Source: Cryomorpha sp963741985 (GTDB lineage: Bacteria; Bacteroidota; Bacteroidia; Flavobacteriales_D; Cryomorphaceae). From it: a stretch of 64,000 nucleotides of DNA. This document shows positions 1 to 10,200 of the stretch, piece by piece (the first letter of the stretch is position 1; each line of letters opens with the position of its first letter). The stretch covers positions 62,001-126,000 of the forward strand of contig CAVUKD010000003.1 of NCBI GenBank assembly GCA_963741985.1, written 5' to 3'. The notes beneath the pieces were generated by a model. It did not search any database, had not been told where the DNA came from, and saw only the letters and a program-made list of their open reading frames with translations. The position numbers and the translations under genes were made by a program.

Positions 1-126
1 AGTGCAAAACAAGTAGTAGAATTAGATGAAGACAAAAAAGCGGCCATGGTAAGTAATTTGATGGTGGTTCTTTGTGGAGATAAAGACGCCACGCCAGTTG
101 TAAACACCGGAACGCTGCACCAATAA
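1..126 (+). CDS. SPFH/band-7 domain protein, C-terminal end only
   Basis: Only the last 41 codons are in the window, read from base 1 to the TAA at 124-126. The visible end (VSNLMVVLCGDKDATPVVNTG) resembles the conserved C-terminus of SPFH (stomatin/prohibitin-like) membrane scaffold proteins of Bacteroidota, which commonly sit directly before a small Arc-type DNA-binding protein, as here (the next ATG is three bases after the stop). SPFH proteins form oligomeric rings on the cytoplasmic membrane. The identification rests on a short remembered C-terminal motif and on gene order, so it is moderate; the catalytically informative part lies outside the window. Confidence 0.55.
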   Translation, partial: SAKQVVELDEDKKAAMVSNLMVVLCGDKDATPVVNTGTLHQ

Positions 127-129
127 TTT

Positions 130-300
130 ATGCCTAAAAAGAAATCGTTTGTAATACGCATCAATCCCGAGACTTTTGAAGCTTTGGAGAAATGGGCTGC
201 GGATGAATTTCGCAGCACCAATGGGCAAATTGAATTTATTCTGGATCAAAGTTTAAAAAAAGCTCGCAGAAGTCCGAAGAGGCAAAAAAATTCGGAATAA
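130..300 (+). CDS. Small Arc-like ribbon-helix-helix DNA-binding protein
   Basis: A 56-residue protein, too short for usual gene finders, starting three bases after the preceding stop and so surely co-transcribed with it. The N-terminus shows the ribbon-helix-helix layout: a basic start (MPKKK), a beta strand (SFVIRI), a helix (NPETFEALEKWAADEF), a turn with the STNGQ motif, a second helix (IEFILDQSLKKA) and a basic tail. Arc/MetJ-fold proteins bind operator DNA as dimers by the N-terminal strand. Its target is unknown; autoregulation of the SPFH operon is the simplest guess. The fold is confident, the role is not. Confidence 0.75.
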   Translation: MPKKKSFVIRINPETFEALEKWAADEFRSTNGQIEFILDQSLKKARRSPKRQKNSE

Positions 301-402
301 AGAATATAATTGGCTGAGTACAATCTATATCCTCTGTGGATAAGTAAAATTAAATTGTTGCTAAAAATCTAAAAATGGGTGGGAATTGATCAATACTTCT
401 CC

Positions 403-410
403 TATTTTTG
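403..410 (+). promoter_or_regulatory. Candidate -7 element (TATTTTTG) of the nuclease gene
   Basis: TATTTTTG matches the Bacteroidetes -7 consensus TAnnTTTG. A possible -33 TTG lies at 386-388, a somewhat short spacing of 14 nt. If used, transcription would begin at about 414-417, on top of the ATG at 415, giving a leaderless or nearly leaderless message. Confidence 0.4.
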
Positions 411-414
411 AAAA

Positions 415-1662
415 ATGCGGTTTCCTCTACTTTTAATCTCCATACTCGGGACTAGTTTTGTTTTCGGACAAAATTTATCGAAAGAAATTGATCAATTAAA
501 TACCAAAATAGAAGCATTTAGCGATTCCATTCAAACGCTTAATCAGAGCGCAGATTCACTCAAACTTTTGCGTATATCTCAAGGCTTGGAAGCGATGGGT
601 TGGCCAGGAAGGAATGGGGAATTGGTGCAACATCGGGCTATGGCCCTCGATTATATCGAGAAATATGAAATTGCCGACTGGGTAGCTCATGTAATCACGA
701 CGGATATTGCAGGCGGCGGCGAATCCCGAACCAATAATTTCCGTGTCGATCCGCTCGTTTCCACCGGCACAGCAGATTCCGTTGATTATTTCAATATTAC
801 CTTTGACGCAACCGGCAAAAAAACATATGATGGCTATGGGTTCGACCGCGGTCACCTTGCTCCATCAGCCGATTTTCGGTGGAGTAAAACCGCTCTTTCA
901 GAATCGTACTTTTATTCCAATATGAGTCCGCAGGTGGCAGACTTTAATCGTGGCTCCTGGGCTGAATTGGAATCTACCATAAGGCAATATGCCGTAAACA
1001 ATCATGTAAATCTATTTGTAGTCACCGGGCCGATTTTAAATGACAATTTGCCCGTGATTGCAAAAAGCCAAAACAGACTTATAATTCCGGAATCATACTA
1101 TAAAGTGGTTCTTGACACATTGAATAATCGAGAGATTGGCTTCATTATGCCAAATGCCCTCATCACAAACCCGCTCATTACCTACGCTATTCCCGTCGAT
1201 TCTGTTGAGGCCATTACCGGTCTGGACTTTTTCAAAAATTTTCGCGACGGAAATAATGAAGATGTCGAAGAAACCGTCGCTCCTGAAAAATGGCTTTCAG
1301 CCACGCTTAATGGGGATGTTGAAATACTTAAACCGTCAGAGCTTGGAAAAGGCCAATACAACACAATCCAGGCGTATGACTACATGAACTCCAATAAAAA
1401 AGTGGAAATCTGCGGTACAGTTGTAAGAACTTTCAAGTCGAAGAAAAACAATGTATTTATCGATTTGGATAAGCAATTTCCGAATACTGTTTTCAGTATT
1501 TCAATTTGGTCGCGCGATGCCGTGAACTTTAGCTATTCACCTGAAGTAGAACTCATGTCCAAAAAGGTGTGTGTATACGGGCAGGTAAAACGCAGTAATA
1601 AAGCTTTACAAATGAATATTACAAACGAGAAACAGTTGAAATTTCTGGATAACGACAATTAG
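415..1662 (+). CDS. Secreted DNA/RNA non-specific endonuclease with C-terminal OB-fold
   Basis: The 415-residue product begins with a signal peptide (residues 1-18, cleavage near VFG-QN), then a short heptad-rich coiled coil (about 20-52), then an NUC-type (NucA/Serratia nuclease family) domain at about 75-275. The catalytic motif DRGH is at 144-147 with His147 as general base, and Asn178 in the DFNRGSW motif is the expected Mg2+ ligand. Family members cut single- and double-stranded DNA and RNA outside the cytoplasm. Residues about 325-410 (motifs VEICGTVVRTFKSKKNNVFI and KVCVYGQV) look like an OB-fold nucleic-acid-binding domain, an extra module that could tether the enzyme to its substrate. 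No T9SS tail is present, so it is probably periplasmic or exported another way. Nuclease call secure; OB-fold by pattern only. Confidence 0.88.
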   Translation: MRFPLLLISILGTSFVFGQNLSKEIDQLNTKIEAFSDSIQTLNQSADSLKLLRISQGLEAMGWPGRNGELVQHRAMALDYIEKYEIADWVAHVITTDIAGGGESRTNNFRVDPLVSTGTADSVDYFNITFDATGKKTYDGYGFDRGHLAPSADFRWSKTALSESYFYSNMSPQVADFNRGSWAELESTIRQYAVNNHVNLFVVTGPILNDNLPVIAKSQNRLIIPESYYKVVLDTLNNREIGFIMPNALITNPLITYAIPVDSVEAITGLDFFKNFRDGNNEDVEETVAPEKWLSATLNGDVEILKPSELGKGQYNTIQAYDYMNSNKKVEICGTVVRTFKSKKNNVFIDLDKQFPNTVFSISIWSRDAVNFSYSPEVELMSKKVCVYGQVKRSNKALQMNITNEKQLKFLDNDN

Positions 1663-1683
1663 ACGGTAGTTAATTTCAATTTT

Positions 1684-2221
1684 TTGCGAAATATTCGCCA
1701 CTCTAAAATTGGCAATGCGCCTCTTGCCCTTGTGCTATTTTTTGGGCTTGGTGTTGCCGGATGTGATCAACAGTCACACTTGGACTTATTTTTTTGCTCT
1801 ACCCTATAAGCTATGCGATCCCGGTACCGTTTGGAGCGATTTTGCAGGAACTGATGTTCTTAACGGCGGAGAGTACAACACCAAGAAATTGACTTTTAGT
1901 AAAAGTTTTGGAGATTCATCTGAGGACTGGTACATTTTATACAGCGATAAAACGACCAACTTGCTCGCATTCGTGGCTTATATTGTGACTGCTAACAAAT
2001 CGGTAGAAGCCGCTGAAAAATAACCGCATGCCATTGCTTATTCAGATTATGAAGCTGTAAACGGAATTCCCATTGCCCGCAAATGGACTTTTTACAAATG
2101 GAATGGAAGAACTGGACTTAATGCTAAAATCGGAAAAGCGCTTATAGCGAATGTTCAATTTTCAAATGGAAATCCCGAGATCTTTTCAGTTCCTCAAAGT
2201 GCAAAAGTAATTCCCGAATAA
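1684..2221 (+). pseudogene. Decayed lipoprotein gene of the DUF6503 type
   Basis: Two reading frames hold pieces of one gene. From the TTG at 1684 one frame encodes a lipoprotein signal peptide ending in the lipobox GVAGC (Cys codon 1762-1764). Shortly afterwards a different frame (open from 1709) carries sequence typical of the C-terminal half of DUF6503 proteins (YFFALPYKLCDPG, then LLAFVAYIVT), is broken by a TAA at 2021-2023, and continues in the same frame (HAIAYSDYEAVNGIPIARKW) to a TAA at 2219-2221. About 100 or more codons that should lie between signal peptide and this half are missing. Family assignment is from memory of the motif; the decay is directly visible. Confidence 0.7.
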
Positions 2222-2255
2222 ATTCTATATTGTTCAAGATTGAGAAAACGGAAAC

Positions 2256-2792
2256 ATGGAAAACGAGATTCTGGACGATAGATTTGTAGCGTATTCATTT
2301 GGAGAAATTGATCCTATAAGAGCTGATAAAAGCCGACGATTCGCAAATTTACTTGTGGATACTGTGGTGTTTTACTACACCATTTATATCCTTTCATTTT
2401 CGTTCGGTTATTTTTTTCCGTCTATGGTAAATACGCTATACCGCAATATTGGCGACTATCCAATCTTAAGCCAGCTGGCGGAAACATTTCTCTACTTCTT
2501 CTTCTTTTTTCTTGTCGAGAGTAGTTTGAAAGGCAAAACAACTGGCAAATTCTTGACCAAAACCATTACGGTTATGAAAGATGGAACCGAACTCACTTTA
2601 GCTGCGATTTTAAAAAAATCTGCCAGCCGTATTGTACCCTTCGATGCTTTGTCATTTTTAGGAGGTAGTAAATCAGGGTGGCATGATAAATGGAGCGACA
2701 CCGCCGTTGTTGACTTAAAGAAATATCAGTCTTTGCGAAGAGCTCAGTCATTCGCATCAACCCATCCTTCTTCAAATAACTCCTTCACTTAG
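2256..2792 (+). CDS. RDD family membrane protein
   Basis: 178 residues with the RDD pattern: an N-terminal SRRFANLLVDTVVFYY segment (Arg and Asp at the start of TM1), a second hydrophobic helix at about 75-90 (FLYFFFFFLVES), and the KGKTTGKFLTKTITV motif that follows TM2 in this family. The C-terminal SKSGWHDKWSDTAVV segment fits the family's HDxxxxTxVV motif. RDD proteins are small inner-membrane proteins; some act in Na+/H+ exchange, most are uncharacterised. It stands alone between a pseudogene and a secreted protein, so context adds nothing. Confidence 0.8.
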   Translation: MENEILDDRFVAYSFGEIDPIRADKSRRFANLLVDTVVFYYTIYILSFSFGYFFPSMVNTLYRNIGDYPILSQLAETFLYFFFFFLVESSLKGKTTGKFLTKTITVMKDGTELTLAAILKKSASRIVPFDALSFLGGSKSGWHDKWSDTAVVDLKKYQSLRRAQSFASTHPSSNNSFT

Positions 2793-2864
2793 CATATAAC
2801 TCCCTTTCCTAAAAAATTCCTATTTAAAATATGAATTCTCTGTTTCTCATGCATCCAAATACGG

Positions 2865-4181
2865 ATGAGAAACTCCATTTGTATCTTCCTATTCAATATT
2901 CTGATGGTCTCCTATTGTTTAGGGCAATCGGATCTTTCAATGGTGGTATATGACGATCAAACAAAACAGCCCATTGAAAATGTCCATCTTACTTTTTCTG
3001 TAAACCAAAAGTATACGGATACCCGGGGAAAGGTGACAATCAAGAATTTTACGGGTTTTGAAGTACATTTTTCGCACATCGGATACCGTGATACTTCCAT
3101 GGTTTTTCATGAAATTGAGAAATTAGTTGTAGTTCAAATTTTTCTAACACCGGGAACACAAGAACTCAAAACTGCTGAGGTGCATGCAAGACCATACGAA
3201 GTCTTTGCCTCTGAAACCACGAATGTATTTGATTTTGAATGGATACACGATTCATTGCTGGTACTTACGTACAAAACAGAAAAGATGCTGCGAAAGGCAG
3301 ACGAGCAAAGCCGATCCCTCTATTTGCATTGTCAGCTTTTCCTGGTAGGTCCGTTGGGTTTCATTTTTGATTCCATTCCCCTACCCGATTATACTCAGCG
3401 CTTTTATCGGGATCCATTAAATCAGGTTTTTATTCTCACCGACTCGGAGGTTTATGTTGTAAAAATATTCAGAGGACAAATTCTGGTTGAAGGCATTAAC
3501 TCGGAAAAATTTAAAAATGAAATCGAACCATTGAATGGAGAATCCTCAACAAATTATTTCTTTGATAATTACGCGCGAGATTACCCCGAATTTTCGTATT
3601 TTTCTTTATCCAAAGATTCCAAAACTCAGAAAAGTATTCGAACCATTTCCGCTCCTTTTACAATGGAACTTTTTCGGGCGGAATACAAGTACATGTCAAA
3701 TTATGACAAGCTTCGCGCAATTAGATTGGAACTGCAAAATGGAATCGACAAAGAAATTATAGCGGCATACATGTGTGGATTTCCACAGAGCCCTTATTAT
3801 CAACCGCTCTTTGCTCCCTTATTCAGTGTGGGCGATACAGAATACATTTTTGACCCGTATTCAAATTACATTTTCGTTCATAATCGGGGCGGAAATCCAA
3901 TTGATTCGGTTGAAATTAATTTCAATAAAACGCGTCGAGGCAAATTTGCGAGGCATATTATCCTCGACCGGAGTTCCCATGCATTTTACGCGGAATTTAA
4001 AACATTCGGCATCAGCTATTTAAAACAAATTTCGCTTACCACCGGAAAGGGAGGGATACCCATCCACCTATATTACAGATATCCGGAAAAGATTAAAGTT
4101 TTTCAAAACCGTGTGTATTATTTATATCGGAAAACCAATTCGGATCATACGAAACACCTGTTTGCTGAAAGCTTGAATTGA
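2865..4181 (+). CDS. Secreted protein with carboxypeptidase-regulatory-like domain
   Basis: 438 residues with a signal peptide (residues 1-20, cleavage at CLG-Q). Residues about 22-100 form a CarboxypepD_reg/SusC-plug-like beta sandwich (VVYDDQTKQPIENVHLTF, FEVHFSHIGYRDT, ending LKTAEVHA), the module found at the start of TonB-dependent receptors and many surface proteins of Bacteroidota. The remaining 330 residues are not recognised; they are rich in aromatic beta strands (YIFDPYSNYIFVHNRGG) and might be a propeller. There is no TonB barrel and no T9SS tail. ATG at 2865 is the only start giving an intact signal peptide. Function unknown. Confidence 0.65.
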   Translation: MRNSICIFLFNILMVSYCLGQSDLSMVVYDDQTKQPIENVHLTFSVNQKYTDTRGKVTIKNFTGFEVHFSHIGYRDTSMVFHEIEKLVVVQIFLTPGTQELKTAEVHARPYEVFASETTNVFDFEWIHDSLLVLTYKTEKMLRKADEQSRSLYLHCQLFLVGPLGFIFDSIPLPDYTQRFYRDPLNQVFILTDSEVYVVKIFRGQILVEGINSEKFKNEIEPLNGESSTNYFFDNYARDYPEFSYFSLSKDSKTQKSIRTISAPFTMELFRAEYKYMSNYDKLRAIRLELQNGIDKEIIAAYMCGFPQSPYYQPLFAPLFSVGDTEYIFDPYSNYIFVHNRGGNPIDSVEINFNKTRRGKFARHIILDRSSHAFYAEFKTFGISYLKQISLTTGKGGIPIHLYYRYPEKIKVFQNRVYYLYRKTNSDHTKHLFAESLN

Positions 4182-4182
4182 A

Positions 4183-4214
4183 AAGCCCCGACTTGCAAAT
4201 GCAAATCGGGGCTT
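4183..4214. terminator. Bidirectional terminator hairpin between convergent genes
   Basis: AAGCCCCGACTTGC (4183-4196) pairs with GCAAATCGGGGCTT (4201-4214) with one mismatch around an AAAT loop, between the stop at 4181 and the convergent stop at 4239. It can serve both strands. Confidence 0.75.
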
Positions 4215-4238
4215 AACAGTTTTAAATAAATAGTAAAC

Positions 4239-7200
4239 TTATCTCGCAATCATGAATTTATTAATGATCGATTCAGTATTCGTTGTCATTCTGTAGATAT
4301 ACACTCCATTTGGCAAGTCAGTACCATTGAAGTCTAATCGGTACTCCTTTCCTTGAGCAGCTTCCTGATTGAATAGAGTAGCTACTTTTCTACCATTCAT
4401 ATCATATACTTCTACAGTTGTCATTCCGCTAGTCGCAGTATTGAAAGTAACAGTAGAGTTTCCGGTTGTTGGATTCGGGCTTGAAGTAATAGCTCCAGAC
4501 AATACATTCTGGGCACTTTCTTGTTCGGAGTTGCCGTTCACAATCAATGCTGGTGGAATACCCTCACAGTTGTGGATAGCAATTATTCCATCTACATCAA
4601 ATCCATCTTCAGTAGTAGAAATATCGCTTCTACTTGACACTCGTACATAAGTAACTGCATTCAATGGGTGACCCGCTTCAGCTTCGGCATCACTTATATC
4701 TACTGTATTTTCTCCTTTACAAATGGTACCTGCATTGAAGAATGACAATCCATCTTCAGATACATACACATCGGCAAATTCAGGATAAGCACCACAACCT
4801 GGGTCATTGAAACTTGTTTCGATAACCTGGATGTCATCACCATCTCCGTTTATCACGATTCCGTCAAACCCAACTGTAATGAAAGCACTTGTTTCACCAT
4901 CGCCGTAACCGAGAGTTGCAAATACATAGGCATCCGTTCCTTCAGGCATACCAAGCGCATTGTTTCCATCAGTTCTGATCGGATCGATAATACCACCGTT
5001 CTTTTTAGTACCAGGCACATAGTCAAACAATTGGGTAGCATAGCATCCGCCTGGGATATCAATGATAGGCTCATTGAGGATACAAGCACTTGCAAGGTCT
5101 CCTGCGTTCAACATGATTCCCGTATCGAAGCTTACACCGGTTACCGCTTGCGCTGAAAGGTCTACTTCATACAATTCTGAACCAAGGTTTCCATTCGCAA
5201 CAAGGATGTTTCCATTTGGCAATAAGGCCGCACCATTTATCTCATTAAGACCTACAGTGAATGAACCACCACCTGTCAAATTATAGAATGTACTTAGGTT
5301 ACGGTTTACCAACCAAAGGTCTTCGTTGGCATCGAATACAAGGTCTCCACCGGCAACATTACCCGGAAGGGCTACTGTAGCGATACCTGTAAGCGGATCA
5401 ACGCTATATACATTTCCATTGGTCGAACCTACATACAATACACCGTCTTTGTACACTGCTGTTGGAATACTTGACACATTTTGTCCTCCTGCTGTTTCGA
5501 TATTAATCGGTCCAGCCGCCTGGGAATTTGAATTCACATCCCAAACAATGTATTTACCATCATTGAATCGACTTACTATGTAGAGTAATCCATCCGGACT
5601 GGCTGCTATTGCCTGGCATGGGAAGTTTACTGTAGTCAATACCGTATTGGTAGTTGTATTGTCGTCATTCAACGTCATCGCATAGATATCGCTTGTTCCG
5701 GCTGAGTCTCCATTTTCAGAATAGAATAATGAGAATTCACATCCTTCATCCGGAATTGATCCCAAACAACCTCCGGCCATATCACCATCTACAAGTAAGA
5801 AAGGATCTCCACCAGCATCGATAGCCATCAGCTCCTGTGGATTGCTTCCATCCATATCGTAAGTGAAGAATGAATTCGAAGCACCGCCTTCAGCAACGAT
5901 GAATCCGCCGTTGTCAGTTTGGCTTGCGCCATTTACAGAAGATGCAATGTTCGCAACAAAAACATCATCACCTGAAGTGATATTATAAAGTTTTGATCCA
6001 CCGCTGTTTCTACGCTCAATCAAGTACACCTGATCTCCATCCACCATTATGTCTCCACCGTTTACAGGGACATTTGCAGCGAATACAGCGTGATCTCCTG
6101 TTTCGGGATCAAGTTTATAGACTTTGTTGGCCTGAGCACTTCCAACGAATAGTTTTCCGTCGGCAGGGTCATAAGCCAATGCATAGGTGCTATTCAAGCC
6201 ACTGATTGCAACATCCGTAATAAGGTTTCCTGCTGAATCAAAAGTTTTGATTTTGGATCCATTCCCATTGACAACATAAATGTCACCATTGTCTGTATTC
6301 AATGCCATATGACCATTCAATCCTGATTCAAAAAGTGGTGAGAGTTCAACTTCTCCACCATTAATTACTGCTTCGAATACGGTACCGTTTGTTACACCAG
6401 GTGTATTGTTGGCCAGATAGTAAAGTTTGAAATTCTCGCAACCAATGCCATTTTGGTTATCGGTACATGCTGAAGCAAGATCTCCGTTTTGCAATGAGTA
6501 GATTTCTCCATTCAATAGAACATCGAAGGTATTCAACACAGAACCATTTGCCGCATTCACTTGCGTCATTTGGGAAGCACCAAAATTCGATACGATCAAG
6601 TCAGTGGCATTATTGGCTGCCGCAATACCGTTTACGTTTGCAGGAATAGAACCTACGAGTATAGCACTTCCATTCTGTATAACCTTGTATAGTTTGTTAC
6701 CTGATTTGGTAGCAAGGTACAGCTCTCCATCCTGGAAGGCTAAGTCACCACCACTTACAGGTGCATTGGCATAGAAATCTAATGTTCCGGCACCATTGGG
6801 ATCGATAGTAAAGACTTGATCCACATCCATGTCGCCAATATAAACCAGTCCATCATTCGGATTGAACACTGCATTTACCACATGAGATAAACCAGGTGCT
6901 AAAGCGAGCGTTCCAAGTGACGCGTTTCCATTGAGGTCATAAGCTTCCAATCCCGAACCATCTTCGTTTACTAAATATGCAATACCAGCTGGCCCATCAA
7001 TTGCAAGGTGCGCCTGGTAAGAAATATTGAATTCGAAGTTTAAGATTGCATCAGTTCCTACGAAATCAACTTTGTAGATATCAGATCCGACAATACCTGC
7101 TCCATGGCTGATATAGTAAGTAGAGAAATCCGCACAGTCTCCTTCATTATTACAGTCTCCACCACCAATTACCAAGTTGAGTGTAGCAATGCTATCACAT

Positions 7201-10200
7201 CCGGCAACATTTGTAGTTGAATAAGTATATGATCCTGTAGCTGTATAAACTAATCCATTCCATTCGTAAGATTCACATGCGAATGCATCCTCTTCTGAGC
7301 TTGTAGGCTGGTTGATCGTAAGGTGAAGCGTTACTACACTATCACATCCATTGATGTTTTCGAACGTTTTCACTTTGTCACCACTTGTGTCATAAGTTGT
7401 TCCTTCCCATACATACTCAATACATGCTGCATCAGAGAATTCCGTTGCATCTGGTTGGTTGATCGAAAGGTGAAGCGTTACTACGCTATCACATCCATTG
7501 ATGTTTTCGAATGTTTTCACTTTGTCACCACTTGTAGTGTAAGGTGTTCCTTCCCAAACATACTCAACACATGCCGCATCAGAGAATTCCGTTACATCTG
7601 GTTGGTTGATCGTAAGGTGAAGCGTTACTACGCTATCACATCCATTGATGTTTTCGAACGTTTTTACTTTATCACCACTTGTAGTGTAAGGCGTTCCTTC
7701 CCAAACATACTCAACACATGCCGCATCAGAGAATTCCGTTGCATCTGGTTGGTTGATCGTAAGGTGAAGCGTTACTACGCTATCACATCCGTTGATATTT
7801 TCGAATGTTTTTACATAATCGTCGCTTACTGTGTAAGTCAATCCTTCCCAAACGTACTCAACACAAGCCTCGTCTGAGAATTCCGTTGCGTCTGGTTGGT
7901 TGATCGTAAGGTGAAGCGTTACTACGCTATCACATCCGTTGATGTTTTCGAACGTTTTCACTTTATCACCACTTGTAGTGTAAGGCGTTCCTTCCCAAAC
8001 ATACTCCACACAAGCCTCGTCAGAGAATTCAGTTGCGTCTGGTTGATTGATGGTAAGGTGAAGCGTTACGATACTATCACACCCAACAATGTTTTGGAAT
8101 GTTTTCACTTTATCGCCACTTGTGTCATAAGTTGTTCCTTCCCATACATACTCAATACATGCTGCATCTGAAAATTCAGTCTCGTCATGATCGGTAATGG
8201 TAAGGTTCAAATAAGCAATACTATCACATCCATTCACATTTTCAAATGGTCCTGCCTCGTAGTTTCCAGTTTGGCTGTATACCACACCATTCCATTCGTA
8301 GCTATCACATTTTGAAAGTGTGGTAGTAGAACTGTTCGGTTGGTTGATGGTAAGGTGAAGTGTTACTACGCTATCACATCCATTGATGTTTTCGAATGTT
8401 TTCACTTTGTCACCACTTGTAGTGTAAGGCGTTCCTTCCCAAACATACTCAACACATGCCGCATCAGAGAATTCCGTTGCATCTGGTTGGTTGATCGTAA
8501 GGTGAAGCGTTACTACGCTATCACATCCGTTGATATTTTCGAATGTTTTTACATAATCGTCGCTTACTGTGTAAGTCGATCCTTCCCAAACGTACTCAAC
8601 ACAAGCCTCGTCTGAGAATTCCGTTGCGTCTGGTTGGTTGATCGTAAGGTGAAGCGTTACTACGCTATCACATCCGTTGATGTTTTCGAACGTTTTCACT
8701 TTATCACCACTTGTAGTGTAAGGCGTTCCTTCCCAAACATACTCCACACAAGCCTCGTCAGAGAATTCAGTTGCGTCTGGTTGATTGATGGTAAGGTGAA
8801 GCGTTACGATACTATCACACCCAACAATGTTTTGGAATGTTTTCACTTTATCGCCACTTGTGTCATAAGTTGTTCCTTCCCATACATACTCAATACATGC
8901 TGCATCTGAAAATTCAGTCTCGTCATGATCGGTAATGGTAAGGTTCAAATAAGCAATACTATCACATCCATTCACATTTTCAAATGGTCCTGCCTCGTAG
9001 TTTCCAGTTTGGCTGTATACCACACCATTCCATTCGTAGCTATCACATTTTGAAAGTGTGGTAGTAGAACTGTTCGGTTGGTTGATGGTAAGGTGAAGTG
9101 TTACTACGCTATCACATCCATTGATGTTTTCGAATGTTTTCACTTTGTCACCACTTGTAGTGTAAGGCGTTCCTTCCCAAACATATTCCACACATGCCGC
9201 ATCAGAGAATTCCGTTGCATCTGGTTGGTTGATCGTAAGGTGAAGCGTTACTACGCTATCACATCCGTTGATATTTTCGAATGTTTTTACATAATCGTCG
9301 CTTACTGTGTAAGTCGATCCTTCCCAAACGTACTCAACACAAGCCTCGTCTGAGAATTCCGTTGCGTCTGGTTGGTTGATCGTAAGGTGAAGCGTTACTA
9401 CGCTATCACATCCGTTGATGTTTTCGAACGTTTTCACTTTATCACCACTTGTAGTGTAAGGCGTTCCTTCCCAAACATACTCCACACAAGCCTCGTCAGA
9501 GAATTCAGTTGCGTCTGGTTGATTGATGGTAAGGTGAAGCGTTACGATACTATCACACCCAACAATGTTTTGGAATGTTTTCACTTTATCGCCACTTGTG
9601 TCATAAGTTGTTCCTTCCCATACATACTCAATACATGCTGCATCTGAAAATTCAGTCTCGTCATGATCGGTAATGGTAAGGTTCAAATAAGCAATACTAT
9701 CACATCCATTCACATTTTCAAATGGTCCTGCCTCGTAGTTTCCAGTTTGGCTGTATACCACACCATTCCATTCGTAGCTATCACATTTTGAAAGTGTGGT
9801 AGTAGAACTGTTCGGTTGGTTGATGGTAAGGTGAAGTGTTACTACGCTATCACATCCATTGATGTTTTCGAATGTTTTCACTTTGTCACCACTTGTAGTG
9901 TAAGGCGTTCCTTCCCAAACATACTCAACACATGCCGCATCAGAGAATTCCGTTGCATCTGGTTGGTTGATCGTAAGGTGAAGCGTTACTACGCTATCAC
10001 ATCCATTGATGTTTTCGAACGTTTTTACATAATCACCACTTATAGTGTAAGTCGATCCTTCCCAAACATATTCCACACAAGCCTCGTCAGAGAATTCCGT
10101 TGCGTCTGGTTGGTTGATGGTAAGGTGAAGCGTTACTATACTATCACATCCGTTGATATTTTCGAATGTTTTCACTTTATCACCACTTGTAGTGTAAGGC

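Noticed and set aside
2490..2515. CTT-rich run in the RDD gene as a slippage tract
   Set aside because: Imperfect, in frame, and encodes Phe residues of a membrane helix.
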